From Argentina anserina (lineage: Eukaryota > Streptophyta > Magnoliopsida > Rosales > Rosaceae), in contig NC_065874.1 in NCBI RefSeq assembly GCF_933775445.1, forward strand, positions 19,593,501-19,657,500: a stretch of 64,000 nucleotides of DNA, in the 5' to 3' direction. A model generated the notes under the pieces. The model did not search any database and had not been told where the DNA came from. It worked only from the letters and a program-made list of their open reading frames with translations. Shown one piece after another: positions 26,688 to 37,884 of this stretch. Position numbers and translations under genes: made by a program. Every line of letters starts with the position of its first letter. Position 1 is the first letter of the stretch.

Positions 26688-27233
26688 CAATGGTCTAAAT
26701 AACGGTTATCGGCATCGTATCGGTTTTATAAAATAAGGATGTAACGGGGATATATCGAGATATATCGGATTTATTGTTTTTGCTAATTTTTAATTAAATT
26801 TAATATATTTATAAACATATGCATCAAAATATATCAAATAAACATGAGAAATTAAAACTTATAGAAGTAAATGTACTAAATAAACTTCATAAAAAATATA
26901 TTTGATTGTTTTGACAATTAAAATACATAAATAGTATTAATTAATAAAAAATAGAGGTGATCATTTATCATAAATTCTCTCGCTATCGAATGCTATTGAC
27001 GAAACTTTCATTTTCTTTAAATTATTTTTTCAAAACGATGTGGTTTTAAAAAAAAATTAAAAAAACACTGATATATCGGGTCAAACTCAGTTTGACCCGA
27101 TATATCGTCATTTGACTTGATTTTTTGGGTTGACCGATATAATAGACCGATAAGCAACTTATCGTATCGTTTTCTTAATATCGGAGATATATCGGGGATA
27201 TATCGAGGATATATCGGGATATTTAGAACATTG
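26688..27233. mobile_element. Non-autonomous hAT-type element (546 bp)
   Basis: The termini are CAATGGTCTAAATA on the left and the complement of CAATGTTCTAAATA on the right, flanked by a perfect 8-bp duplication TTTGTACC. An 8-bp duplication is the mark of the hAT superfamily. The interior has no coding capacity. It carries many copies of GATATATCG-like words near both ends, which could be subterminal transposase-binding repeats. It sits about 460 bp upstream of the LARP1 start. Confidence 0.88.
27070..27106. repeat. Perfect 17-bp palindrome arms, 3-bp loop
   Basis: GATATATCGGGTCAAAC and its exact complement are separated by TCA. It lies inside the hAT-type element. Confidence 0.95.
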
Positions 27234-27241
27234 TTTGTACC
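27234..27241. repeat. 8-bp target-site duplication, right
   Basis: Second copy of TTTGTACC. Confidence 0.85.
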
Positions 27242-28157
27242 AAACCCTTGGTAATCTCTTCTCTCTTTACTCTACTTCTCTTTTGATGTATTTCATTTTC
27301 AAGGGTTTGTTGTATTTAATGGGTAGTGAGTAGTTGGATTTGAGGCTAGGCTAGCCCTAGCCAAACTCATGTGCTAATGAATTCATTTTACTTTTAATTG
27401 ATGTTGATGCATGTTGAATCTATGAGCTTCTACACTTAAAATGCTTACTAAATGTGTTGCTAGTTTTGTCACCTAGAAACATGTTTAGGTAATTAATGAA
27501 TCGGAACTTGAACTTGACAACTTCTTGAATCCGTGAGCATGGGTAGCCTTTAGGTGGTGACTTAGTGTTTCTTACGGGAAATATTAAGTTGCTTGAATTT
27601 CTTACCTTGAACTTAATGTTTGTGCCATGAGTGTAATTACTCTAAGGGGGTGTTATGCTTGTGGTACATAACCCACTTGTATTATAAGGTAATATAATTG
27701 AGACTAAGGTTTGTGATTTAATTTGGCTCCAAAAGACTTTGTTAAATTGCATGATTAGTTGGTTTCTTGGTAGCTTCACCAAAGCACTAGGGGGAAGTTT
27801 GTCAAACATGTTATGCATTAATCTTGAGTTACATTTGTGCATGAGTAAGACTAGGTGTAATGCCTAAGTCTCTACTCCTCTTTTGATTCTATCTTTACAT
27901 TTACCTTTCCTTGTTGTTTTTGTGCAATAATTAGTTTGCTTAGCTTAATTCTAAAATCAACCAACTCGATTCACTACCACTTGTTAATACCATCATCATG
28001 ATTCTTAGCTTCCAAATGGCTAATGTTGTGAACTTGTAAAAAGTTAGAATGCATGTTTTTCTTGTTTTTCTTGCGGAAATCTAGTTAGAGTTGAGTTTTC
28101 CCCAATCCTTTGGGTACGATACTCTATACTTTCCATTACTAAAACTTGACCTCCTAT
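27242..28157. other. Unassigned DNA, possibly an old LTR-retrotransposon remnant
   Basis: There is no coding capacity. It ends in GGGTACGATACTC and ACCTCCTAT, and resumes after the Harbinger-type insertion at 30893 with ACTTGGGAATATG. This looks like the end region of an LTR, but I cannot find a partner LTR in the window. Confidence 0.3.
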
Positions 28158-28507
28158 GGGTGTGTTTGGTACAGCTGGGCTTATAAAAAAAGTCGGCTTA
28201 TGCTGATTTCTGAAAATAAGTGGCTGATAAATAAAGTTGCAGACTGTTTGGTAAACTGGCTTATATAAGTAGCTGTTAGTGACAGAAGTAATGACAAAGT
28301 GTTTGGTAAACTCAAACTAGCTTATGCTTTTAATTTGTCAAATGACCAATTTAGACATGTAAGATAATTTTTAATTAATTTTAGTTTAAAACAATGCCTA
28401 AAAATATATGTCATATTAATATTGGATAATTTTAAAATTATCTTAAACCAATATACTCTGATATTGATAATTTGGTTTTAATTAGGATCATGTCAATACA
28501 TAAATAC

Positions 28508-28732
28508 TCAATCACGTGCATTCATCAAACTTTGAGCAATTTTGTGTCTTAATATATCAATTTCTTGTGCGCCATGATGATTTTGTTCATCATCATCATC
28601 TTTCTCATCTCCACCACCTTCCCTTTCTTCGCCTTGGACAAAATGTCTATCACGATGTGCATATCTTCTTATATAATTATGAAGTGTCATAGTAGCGATG
28701 ACAATCTCCACCACCTCCAATCTGTTTTTCAA
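28508..28732 (-). pseudogene. Harbinger transposase C-terminal remnant
   Basis: About 74 codons remain. The segment VEIVIATMTLHNYIRRY resembles the C-terminal end of the DDE_Tnp_4 transposase, where a conserved LHN(F/Y)IR motif occurs. An acidic tail and a stop follow. The upstream part, with the catalytic triad, is missing: its place is taken by the minisatellite that starts at 28722. Confidence 0.7.
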
Positions 28733-29604
28733 GTTTAATACCCCCAGTAGAAGTTTACTATCTCTAGTAAACTTTAGTAAAATTTTACTACCCCCAGTAA
28801 ACTTTATTTTTTTTGCATCTAAGTTGATTTTTCTCCATTTTAAGGTGTGTTATGGCATTTAGAAATACTGTTTTTCAAGTTTAATACCCCCAGTAGAAGT
28901 TTACTATAGGTAGTAAACTTTAGTAAATTTTTACTACCCCCAGTAAACTTTATTTTTTTGCATCTAAGTTGATTTTTCTCCGTTTTAAGGTGTGTTATGG
29001 CCTTTAGCAATACTGTTTTTCAAGTTTAATACCCCCAGTAGAAGTTTACTAGAGGTAGTAAACTTTAGTAAATTTTTACTACCCCCAGTAAACTTTATTT
29101 TTTTGCATCTAAGTTAATTTTTCTCCGTTTTAAGGTGTGTTATGGCCTTTAGAAATACTGTTTTTCAAGTTTAATACCCCCAGTATAAGTTTACTAGAGG
29201 TAGTAAACTTTAGTAAATTTTTACTACCCCCAGTAAACTTTATTTTTTTGCATCTAAGTTGATTTTTCTCCGTTTTAAGGTGTGTTATGGCCTTTAGAAA
29301 TACTGTTTTTCAAATTTAATACTCCCAGTAGAAGTTTACTACCTCTAGTAAACTTTAGTAAATTTTTACTACCCCCAGTAAACTTTATTTTTTTGCATCT
29401 AAGTTGATTTTTCTCCGTTTTAAGGTGTGTTATGGCCTTTAGAAATACTGTTTTTCAAGTTTAATACCCCCAGTAGAAGTTTACTACTTCTAGTAAACTT
29501 TAGTAAATTTTTACTACCCCCAGTAAACTTTATTTTTTTGCATCTAAGTTGATTTTTCTCCGTTTTAAGGTGTGTTATGGCCTTTAGAAATACTGTTTTT
29601 CAAG
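28722..29604. repeat. Six-copy 145-bp minisatellite
   Basis: Units begin with CTGTTTTTCAAG at 28722, 28868, 29013, 29158, 29303 and 29448, and a 12-bp start of a seventh lies at 29593. The spacing is 146, 145, 145, 145, 145 and 145 bp. Units are nearly identical. Each holds AGTAAACTT and its complement AAGTTTACT several times, so each can fold on itself. Confidence 0.95.
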
Positions 29605-30557
29605 ACATCAAGCTAAAACAAGATCATATATCATTAAAGAAATAACAATTTACAAAAAAAAAAAAACACTCACACAGTAAGACCACACTCACACAGCCAA
29701 AGATATGAAAACAACTCTGTTATAGAGCTTTTTTTTTTCCTTTTCTCAAATAATGGAACCATTACAAAGAGCTCTCATGGGGGAGCTGAAACTACAACAT
29801 ATTCAAACTATGTTGGAGGTTGAAAGCTCCAAGCAAAAGATACATCCCTAAAACACAATGTGATTTATCAGAGACCACATGCCTTGCTAGCTGTGTTCTG
29901 CAACAGACAGTAAAAAGGATCAGGAAAAACAAGAGGTCCATCAAATGATCCATTTACTTGGATTAATTACTGACATTGTCTCTTGTTTCGAGCCTGCGGT
30001 TCATTCAAAATAAGAATGGTGTTAAAACTGCACATTAAAATCTAAGAATGGTAATGAGAGCAAAAGAGAGAATGCCGAGCTTTTCTCTTCCTTCTCCTAA
30101 GTAATCTCAGAGTGCTAAGTCCAATAGCTAACCTGGATACTTGTTTTTTCTTATATAATATATGTTTGATATAATTGAAGTGACATCAAGAACAATAAAG
30201 GAATTGAGCAATTTAATTTGTTGAGGCTCGGGAAGGATAACCTTATAAATCAAAATTGAACTACATGAATTACCTCAGTTGATAAGTATACGTAATACAT
30301 TAATAATTTTGTTATACCACATAAACTATGCAGCCAAGACTCATAAGTCAACACATCTATGCAAGGCCATTAAACTCCAAATGCAAAGGTGTGCACAAGC
30401 TTTACTCCATATTCACCTTCTGCAATTGATTAATTTCACCAACTCAAACATATGAAAACAAGTAAGGCATCAGATTTCTACTTCAGAACAAACTTCAATC
30501 AAATTTCCAGGACCTATTGCTTGATTTTGATTCTTGCCCAAAATCGTGATCGATGTC

Positions 30558-30559
30558 GT

Positions 30560-30586
<27 letters not shown>
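30558..30586. repeat. (GA)n microsatellite
   Basis: A GA tract followed by a GA-rich stretch near the right side of the Harbinger-type element. Confidence 0.9.
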
Positions 30587-30590
<4 letters not shown>

Positions 30591-30956
30591 AGTGAAGAGA
30601 CGGCGGAGAAGAGAGAGTGAAGACGAGGCGTTCAATGGCGATTCCATGTAATTCATCAAAGAACATAAGGGTAGGAACTGGTATTACGAAAAGTTCATTT
30701 AACTACAGTATCTAGCGCTACAGTTGAAACGCAGGCTTATGCTTCTAAAAGGAGGTATTGAGGAACTTATGCTTTTTGAGCTTAAAAGCCCTGGCTTCTT
30801 CAAGCCGCAGATGATAAGCCAAGTTACCAAACGGAAGACCTAAGCTTAACTTATAATCACCTGTGTAAAAAGCCTTACCAAACACAGCCTATACTTGGGA
30901 ATATGTAGTTTCACACATAAATACACGTAATCATACTTAAGTGATTCAACCAACAG

Positions 30957-32052
30957 CCAAACTTAAGAAAATAATCGGTGAGATAACAAAGAACAATTAA
31001 TCCACTACTTGTATCATAATCGTTACTAGCTTTGAATGATTAACATATGCAACATCAACTACTTGTCTTAATCACACATGCAATATAAGAACACACCGAA
31101 AACTAATCAAGAACAAGGATAGAAACTCACGGCATAAAACCTAAAATCATTGAATAGAAATCGAACACTTCATATCATTACACAATTTGAAAGTCACAAT
31201 TATCTCATAGACAAGATTGAATTAAACTTTAACAAAACAAAAATAGAAATCATCCAAGAACAAGAACATAGAAAACCGAAATAAAACATGAAGATCATAG
31301 AGTTACACTATGAAATAATCCTACGGGGTTTATTCCAAGCAAAAGAAGATCCTAGGCTACTTGCGTCAGATCCAAGAGATGGAAAAAGGATGAATTTCGG
31401 TTTTTAGGATTTCTTGGGGGATGAGGGACTGATTCGGCAGAGCTATGGCTTGTGCTTGTGTGCAAGGTTGATGATGCTTGAATGGTGAGGTCGTGTCTCT
31501 ATATATAGGAGAAAATAAACTCTTCATGCCATCTCAATTAGGAGATGAAATTCAATTGGGAAGCTGAAATCTTATTTGATATGGACTTTGATTCATGTAC
31601 TCCAAATCAAACTTGATGTAGGAAACCAAATCCGATAGGGAAACATATATGGGCTGCACGGCATCTCTCCTTGTCCAACTAGGAATAGCTAGGCCGACCT
31701 CTTCTTCCATTTCTTCAACTCGGACATGATTTCCTTGTCTCACTAGGAATGCATCACGGCATCACTACTCCTTGTCTAAATAGGATTTGTCTTTCCTGAA
31801 AAGAAATCGACGATTAAGGAATATGAACGAATGAAAATAGGAAAGTAGAGTCCTAGTCGAGTAAGGAATCCTACCTCAATAAGGATTTCTAACACTTAGC
31901 ACAATTTCATCATCAAATCACTCAAAATCGGCATAGCTCTACTTAGAACATACAAATGACAAATATGAACCTAAAACAACTAAATAAGAAGTAACAAAGC
32001 ATAAGAATAGGGCATATATACATTAAGAACGTCACACTATGTGCTCCTATCA
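30957..32052 (-). repeat. 3' LTR (truncated) of the gag-only retrotransposon
   Basis: Homologous along its whole length to 36788-37884. The plus-strand right edge ends TCCTATCA, so on the minus strand the LTR starts TGATAGGAGCAC. The inner flank on the minus strand is purine-rich (AAGTGTGGGG), as expected for a polypurine tract. The outer 460 bp seen in the partner LTR is missing; homology stops near 30957. A TATATATAG-type TATA box lies near 31500. Confidence 0.85.
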
Positions 32053-33840
32053 ACAACCCCACACTTAGACTTTGCTAGTCCCTTAGCAAACACTAAAAAG
32101 GGAAATCAAATCATAGAACAAACATCAATACAACTAACACTAACTATAATGCCTTCAACATTTTGTCTCAGAAATCTTCAAACACATAGCATCAAGAATA
32201 GTACTCAATTGAAATAGATAAGATGAATTCAATGGTTAATAAACATGAGATTTCGTTTAACAAGTAAGACATGGCAGAAATAAATGTGATATTAAGCTCG
32301 ACATATTCAAAACAAGTTCAAATTCAACTCACATAGGATATGCACTCCGAATTGTTTCTCTCAAGAACATGGTATATGCTTCGCTTTTCACACACAAGAG
32401 TTATAAACATATAGTGAAATCAAAAATCCCATGAAAGATACCAATCATATACACAAATGAACTCAAACCATATGCTTACTCATGAAACAAAATCCACAGA
32501 TCAATAACTAGTCATTTTAAGAATCATGCGGATCTTTTGAAAATGGTAGGCTTAGGGTCGGCATGGATATATTTTTCAGGGTAAAGGGAATCACAAAGGT
32601 CATCCTCAAGACTTAGCAGAGCAAAACATCCACCTTATGTCGCCATACTCCATAAAACAAGGCCAAATATCATCATGTTGGACCATCCTTCAATTTAAAC
32701 ATTGTGAAAACGAACAAAGGCTAAATTATAACATTATTGAGTCTTCAACAAATACAACACAACTCCAAATTTGCATAAACAAGTATCATGCCGTGATCTC
32801 TTCATCATACTTTTTATTTTTCAAACCGTGTATATATCTCTTTTTCTTTTCTTTTCTCACGGCATCATTCATTTTTTCTTCTTCTTTTTTTATCCTATTT
32901 TCACCGCACTCTTACATACAATAGCATAACCCCACACTCGAAGCAAATCATCACTCCATATTATCTCCAAGAATCGGCTCTGCCAAGCCTCAAAGACAAA
33001 GTAGAGATATAACTATACTAAGTAAGGATATAATATGTTGGTAATGAAAGAAAAGGCTTAACGTAGGCTCAAAGGGGTTAACACTAAGGTGTCCAAAGCA
33101 GGGCTCAAATAAGAAATATACAGCTTTTTGGCTTTAGTGGTGGAAATCCTAAAAAGATCCAACAATCATTTTCAAAATCATAGTATATTATGACAAAAAG
33201 TTTCGAAAGTTCCACAAAGTAAGTTCTAGCATTTTCTAGTTCATTGGAATTCTATGGCATATGAATTGATCAAAATAAATATAATGAGGTTATAAAGCCA
33301 AGAAATGATAGGATAAACTCTCAAAAGAAAGACACATATATGGCTTGAAACTCACATAGGTTACATGAAACAAACAAGTAAGGAACATGCTCATTCTGTA
33401 CCTAAGTTTCAAAATCCTCATCTACTACATGTTCGTACAAAATCTACACATCGATTAACCATCAAATAACAATTTAGTCAATTCAATATCGTGATCATCT
33501 ATCAACCATAAATTCAAATATCAACTCATCCTAGACAGTTAAAGGCATACCTAGGACTCAAAACAAAACAACCTAAAACCGAAAAACAAACATGAAAATA
33601 ACACTAAAAATTGGAAAATCAAAACAACAAAATTGAAACACATGAACATCAAACAATAGAATACAACGAATGATGTATACCCCACCCCACCTTAAAACTT
33701 ACATTGCCCTCAATGTACAATATGATAAGCAACGAAAATTAAAAAGAGATAAGGGATAAGAAAATGCAAACACTCGTTGATGGCTCCTTCTTTGGCTTAA
33801 GTTTAGAGTCTATAGCCTAGACTTCTTCATCTGCATCCTA
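32053..33840. other. Non-coding 3' part of the gag-only element
   Basis: AT-rich, with many stops in all frames. I see no pol or env domain. Confidence 0.6.
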
Positions 33841-35080
33841 CTAAAAGAATACGACATTGTCCTCCTCCTCAGCATCGGAAGATATAATCATGATCTTGTC
33901 ATTATTCTCCTCATCTTCACTTGAGTCCGAATCATTGCTCTTATAGCTCGAATCTAATTCTTCCTTCAAACTCAGATCTTCTTCTTCTTCTTCTTCCTCA
34001 TTGACACGACCATGAGACTCTACCTCCTCAATTGTGAGTTCCTTGCTCCTTTGCTTAGAGCTAGCACAAATCTCCTCCACAAGGTCCTTTAGCTCCCTAT
34101 GTGACTTTGCCAATTCCAAAATCGATTGTTCCATTTCATTGATCATCTTGTCTCGACAGTGCTCCGCTCTTGTGGGTGTAGTCTTAACTCTAGCCGGTCT
34201 ACCTTTCCTCTTCATGCCAACTAGAGGTTTCAAATAATCTCGAGTGTTCCCACACTTCCATGCTTTCATTCCATCTATCTCCACTCCCTTGAACCTTGAA
34301 GTACCACTCACTCTAGAGCATGACGTCGAAACCATACTATCCCTTCTTTCTCCAAGTACTCCAATATGCATGATCATATCTCCTACCTCAAGGTTCATGA
34401 AGCCTCTTGGTGAAACCGAATCAATATACTCTTGATAATCCTTTAGCAGACATTGGTAGAAAGTACTAGTCAACGCATGTTGGTTCATGTCATGGTCTAA
34501 CGGTGCTACTACTTCTTGAAATCTCTTTAAGTACTTGTGATAGGGCTCATCATCTTCTTGTCGACATGCTTGAATCATCTCTCTCATCCTTGCTCTTCTT
34601 GCCGTGAGCAATAACTCCTTAAGGAATGCTCCTTTTAGCTCATCCCATGATCGGATGGAATTCTCTGGAAGAGAGTGCAACCATTCTCTTGCTTTGTCAA
34701 CTAGAGTGAAGGGAAACACCTCAATATACAATAACTCCAAGTCTCCACATTCCATGGACTGAATAGCATGTTGCACCTTCGACTCAAAAAAGAAATATAT
34801 GGACATCAGCTTTCTCAATCTTAAACCCTCTGAAGAGCGGCATGGTCTTCAGAATTTTGTATGTGACCTCCATACAAGTATGATTCTGCCTAGGAGCCGG
34901 CAACACAATGCACCTAGGGTGAAACACAGGGCTATCCCTCTCTGGAAACATGTTGTCTTCACGAAATGCAAACACCTCCATTGCACACTTAAAAGTCTTT
35001 TTATGAATTGATTGAACAAAATGGGGTAGCCTTCCTCTCTTTCTTATGAGCTCGTGAATGTTTGGAAAAAGGATGAACAA
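33841..35080 (-). pseudogene. Gag-like ORF of the non-autonomous element, one frameshift
   Basis: The first part (35080 to about 34790) and the second part (to 33841) overlap in two frames that meet at a run of six A (plus strand 34786-34791). The second part has the retrotransposon gag signature FPFTLVDKAREWLHSLP followed by SWDELKGAFL, and RMREMIQACRQ.DDEPYHKY further on. The C-terminus is strongly acidic with a seven-Glu run. No zinc knuckle is visible. Its function would be the capsid of the virus-like particle. Whether the frame change is a mutation or is used in translation cannot be told from one copy. Confidence 0.75.
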
Positions 35081-35089
35081 TTATGTTGA

Positions 35090-35460
35090 ATCCGTGCTCT
35101 ATATATAGAGTAATCTCAATCTTTTTCCATGAGGTAGAAAGAAACCTATAAGGACATGAAACCTTCTCCCACTCCTACTTGGAATCCAAGTCTGAACGGA
35201 ACTTATTCATTGATGACACACGACATATGCTTCTCCTCCTTCAACTAGGACTTCTTCTCACAACAACTTCCCTTCTCCTAGCTCAACTAGGAATCCATCT
35301 CTCCATCTACTTTGGAAATCCCTATCCAGATGGGAAATTTCCTTCTTGATGACACACGCACGCCTTCTTTGTTCGACTAGGAGTGTCATGGCCACTCCTC
35401 TCCTAATCCAATTAGGAATTGATCTTGTCATCACTTTAATCTACTACATGGATCCGTTAA
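35090..35460 (-). promoter_or_regulatory. U3-like segment with a TATA box upstream of gag
   Basis: On the minus strand this stretch has repeated CTAG(T)TG and AGGAAT-type words like the LTR U3. It ends in a perfect palindromic CTCTATATATAGAG at about 35097-35110, roughly 20 bp upstream of the gag ORF. An internal promoter is an inference. Confidence 0.4.
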
Positions 35461-35739
35461 GCATCAGTGTTAGCTTCAACCTATTAGGGAATGTACACAA
35501 GCAAGGACATTAGTTGAAACTAATCCACTTAAGTTAGAAAACTTACATTTTTCATGCACGGCATCCTTGTATTTGGAAGGCATGGCCTTCTTCGGTGGTG
35601 GCATGAGAGTGTCGAACTCTCCCAATTCTTCGTCGCTTAAAAGAATACAAAAATCATACAAGAAACATTCAAGGTTTCGTTCAAAAAGTTTTCACAAAAC
35701 TCTTTCAATCAATTTCATGCTTCTAGATTCTTAAGTTGT

Positions 35740-36130
35740 CATTCAAACGATTAAAATGATCGATGGATTCTAAGTTGTAAACCAAGGTGGACATGCGGCC
35801 TAAGTATGGATGCCTAGACACAAGTTTGAATCGTTATTTCAGAAGGCTGGATAGCTAATTCAAAAATAGTGAACATGGTAGGACTCATTTGTTGAACTAC
35901 GGAGGGCAAGCCCCCTATCGACTCCATCACCGAGATGTATGTTAGTCAATAGTTCTCTGAGATCCAATTTTGGTCCCATGCACCAGGGTAATGAAAAAGC
36001 GTGCCCCTTACTCAGCTGGATTCAACCTTGGGTGCTAGACAAATCTCCAAGTGTTAATAAAAGCCGCTCTCAACCTCATGTAAAAACTTTGGAAGAAAAC
36101 ATGAGGGGTTAAGGCTAATATTAACAAAAG
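35740..36130 (-). other. Conserved 5' leader shared with the Athila element
   Basis: The reverse complement aligns with 50570-50900 of the Athila element. Shared blocks include CGGCTTTTATTAACACTT, ACATACATCTCGGTGATGG, CAAATGAGTCCT and TAGCTATCCAGCCTTCTGAA. It is non-coding in both elements. Confidence 0.85.
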
Positions 36131-36301
36131 TGACTTTACCTATTCCGTTCGATTTACAACCTACAACAATCATTCACTCAATCATCAAAGTAACATCCTA
36201 AGATAAAATTACTATATATTACAAGAAAATAAGATAATAATATACAAATATACAATATGAACAGTGAATTCAAAATTAAAAGATTTGGGATCCATCTTTA
36301 T

Positions 36302-36322
36302 GGATTCCCGGCAAAGGCGCCA
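36302..36322 (-). promoter_or_regulatory. Primer-binding site, tRNA-Asp type
   Basis: On the minus strand TGGCGCCTTTGCCGGGAATC lies 2 bp inside the LTR. Plant tRNA-Asp ends in CCCCGGCAACGGCGCCA, so the match is good with about two mismatches. Confidence 0.75.
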
Positions 36323-36324
36323 TT

Positions 36325-37884
36325 TGATAGGTTCAATTACTCAACATCAATATTTAACCATGTAAGCATCATTAGTAGTATAAAGCAAGAGGGTATCGTT
36401 CACAAACTAGAGATCTAACCAGGACATAAAATCACAAACATTTAACACAAATTCATAAATATATAAAGATTTGAGATATAGGTTCGGTATCAAAACATAA
36501 AATAAAACCTAAACTAATATATACACGTGATCAACCAACCAACACATAAGCAATCACCAAATATATCATGTAAGAACAAAGCCATCAAAAGCTATTCTCA
36601 ATCATGTTCATGCCGTAGGTATCAAGGTTCAACATAAGTTCAATCATGCATCAAGTTCCTACTTCGTTCCTAATACATGGATACTATTGAGCTCAACTAC
36701 TTGTCTTGCTACGAAATCTAACATATAAATTCGTCATGCAATTACGTATCACATAGAGAAATCAACATGTTTCAAGCACCTATCCAACGCCAAACTTAAG
36801 AAAATAATCGGTGAAATAAGAAAAAACAATTAATCCACTACTTGTATCATAATCGTTACTAGCTTTGAATGATTAACATATGAAACATCAACTACTTGTC
36901 TTAATCACACATGCAATATAAGAACACACCGAAAATTAATCAAGAACAAGGATAGAAATTCACGACATAAAACCTAAAATCATTGAATAGAAATCGAAAA
37001 CTTCATATCATTACACAATTCGAAAGTCACAATTATCTCATAGATAAGATTGAATTAAACTTTAACAAAACAAAAATAGAAATCATCCAAGAACAAGAAC
37101 ATAGAAAACCAAAATAAAACATGAAGATCATAGAGTTACACTTTGAAATAATCCTACGGGATTTATTCCAAGCAAACGAAGATCCTAGGCTACTTGCGTC
37201 AGATCCAAGAGATGGAAAAGGATGAATTTCGGTTTTTAGGATTTTTTGGGGGATGAGGGACTGATTCGGCAGAGCTATGGCTTGTGCTTGTGTGCAAGGT
37301 TGATGATGCTTGAATGGTGAGGCCGTGCCTCTATATATAGGAGAAAATAAACCATTCATGTCGTCCCAATTAGGAGATGGAATTCGATTGGGAAGCTGAA
37401 ATATTCTTTGTTATGGACTTTGATTCATGTACTCCAAATCCAACTTGATGTAGGAAACTAAATCCAATAGGGAAACATATAGGGGCTGCACGACATGTCT
37501 CCTTGTCCAACTAGGAATAGCTAGGCAGGCCTATTCTTCCATTTCTTCAACTCGGACATGATTTCCTTGTCTCACTAGGAATGCATCACGGCATCACTAC
37601 TCCTTGTCCAAATAAGATTTATCTTTCCTGAAAAGAAATCGACGATTATGGAATAAGAAAGAATGAAAATAATAAAGTAGAGTCCTAGTCGAGTAAGGAA
37701 TCCTACCTCAATAAAGATTTCTAACACTTAGCACAAATTCATCATCAAATCACTCAAAATCGGCATAGCTCTACTTAGAACATACAAATGACAAATATGA
37801 ACCTAAAATAACTAAATAAGAAGTAACAAAGCATAAGAATATGACATATATACATTAAGAACGTCGCACTATGTGCTCCTATCA
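36325..37884 (-). repeat. 5' LTR of the gag-only retrotransposon (1560 bp)
   Basis: On the minus strand it starts TGATAGGAGCACATAG and ends GAACCTATCA. It carries a CTATATATAG TATA box near 37331 and several AACTAGGAAT-type words in U3. Open frames inside it (for example 37033-37359) are not genes. Confidence 0.88.

Larger units (their letters stand above)
28158..30889. mobile_element. PIF/Harbinger-type DNA transposon, non-autonomous (2.7 kb)
   Basis: The left end GGGTGTGTTTGGTA matches the complement of the right end (GGCTGTGTTTGGTA), 13 of 14 bases. TAT flanks both sides (28155-28157 and 30890-30892), a 3-bp duplication as in PIF/Harbinger, although TTA/TAA is the usual target there. The flanks join to a continuous sequence once the element is removed. 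It carries a C-terminal transposase remnant on the minus strand and a 145-bp minisatellite where the rest of the transposase should be. Subterminal DNA is rich in GGCTTAT / ATAAGCC words. A GA microsatellite lies near 30559. Confidence 0.8.
30957..37884 (-). mobile_element. Gag-only, non-autonomous LTR retrotransposon (Ty3/gypsy, Athila-related)
   Basis: It is bounded by two related LTRs on the minus strand, with a primer site next to the 5' LTR. The only coding domain is a gag-like ORF pair (35080-33841). The 1.8 kb between gag and the 3' LTR holds no protease, reverse transcriptase, RNase H or integrase. The LTR start, the primer site and the leader are like those of the Athila element at 48-58 kb. 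The class fits plant TR-GAG elements that depend on an autonomous relative. The truncated 3' LTR removes the outer duplication. Confidence 0.82.

Noticed and set aside
28722..29604. CRISPR-like array
   Set aside because: Units are 145-bp tandem copies without unique spacers, in a eukaryotic transposon.
30530..30650. Possible first exon on the minus strand near the right side of the Harbinger-type element
   Set aside because: The frame from 30647 is only about 45 codons and runs through a GA microsatellite; nothing supports it.
36302..36322. tRNA-Asp gene
   Set aside because: Only the complement of the tRNA 3' end is present, placed next to an LTR; it is a primer site.
37033..37359. 108-codon minus-strand frame
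   Set aside because: It lies inside the LTR, and the partner LTR does not keep it open.
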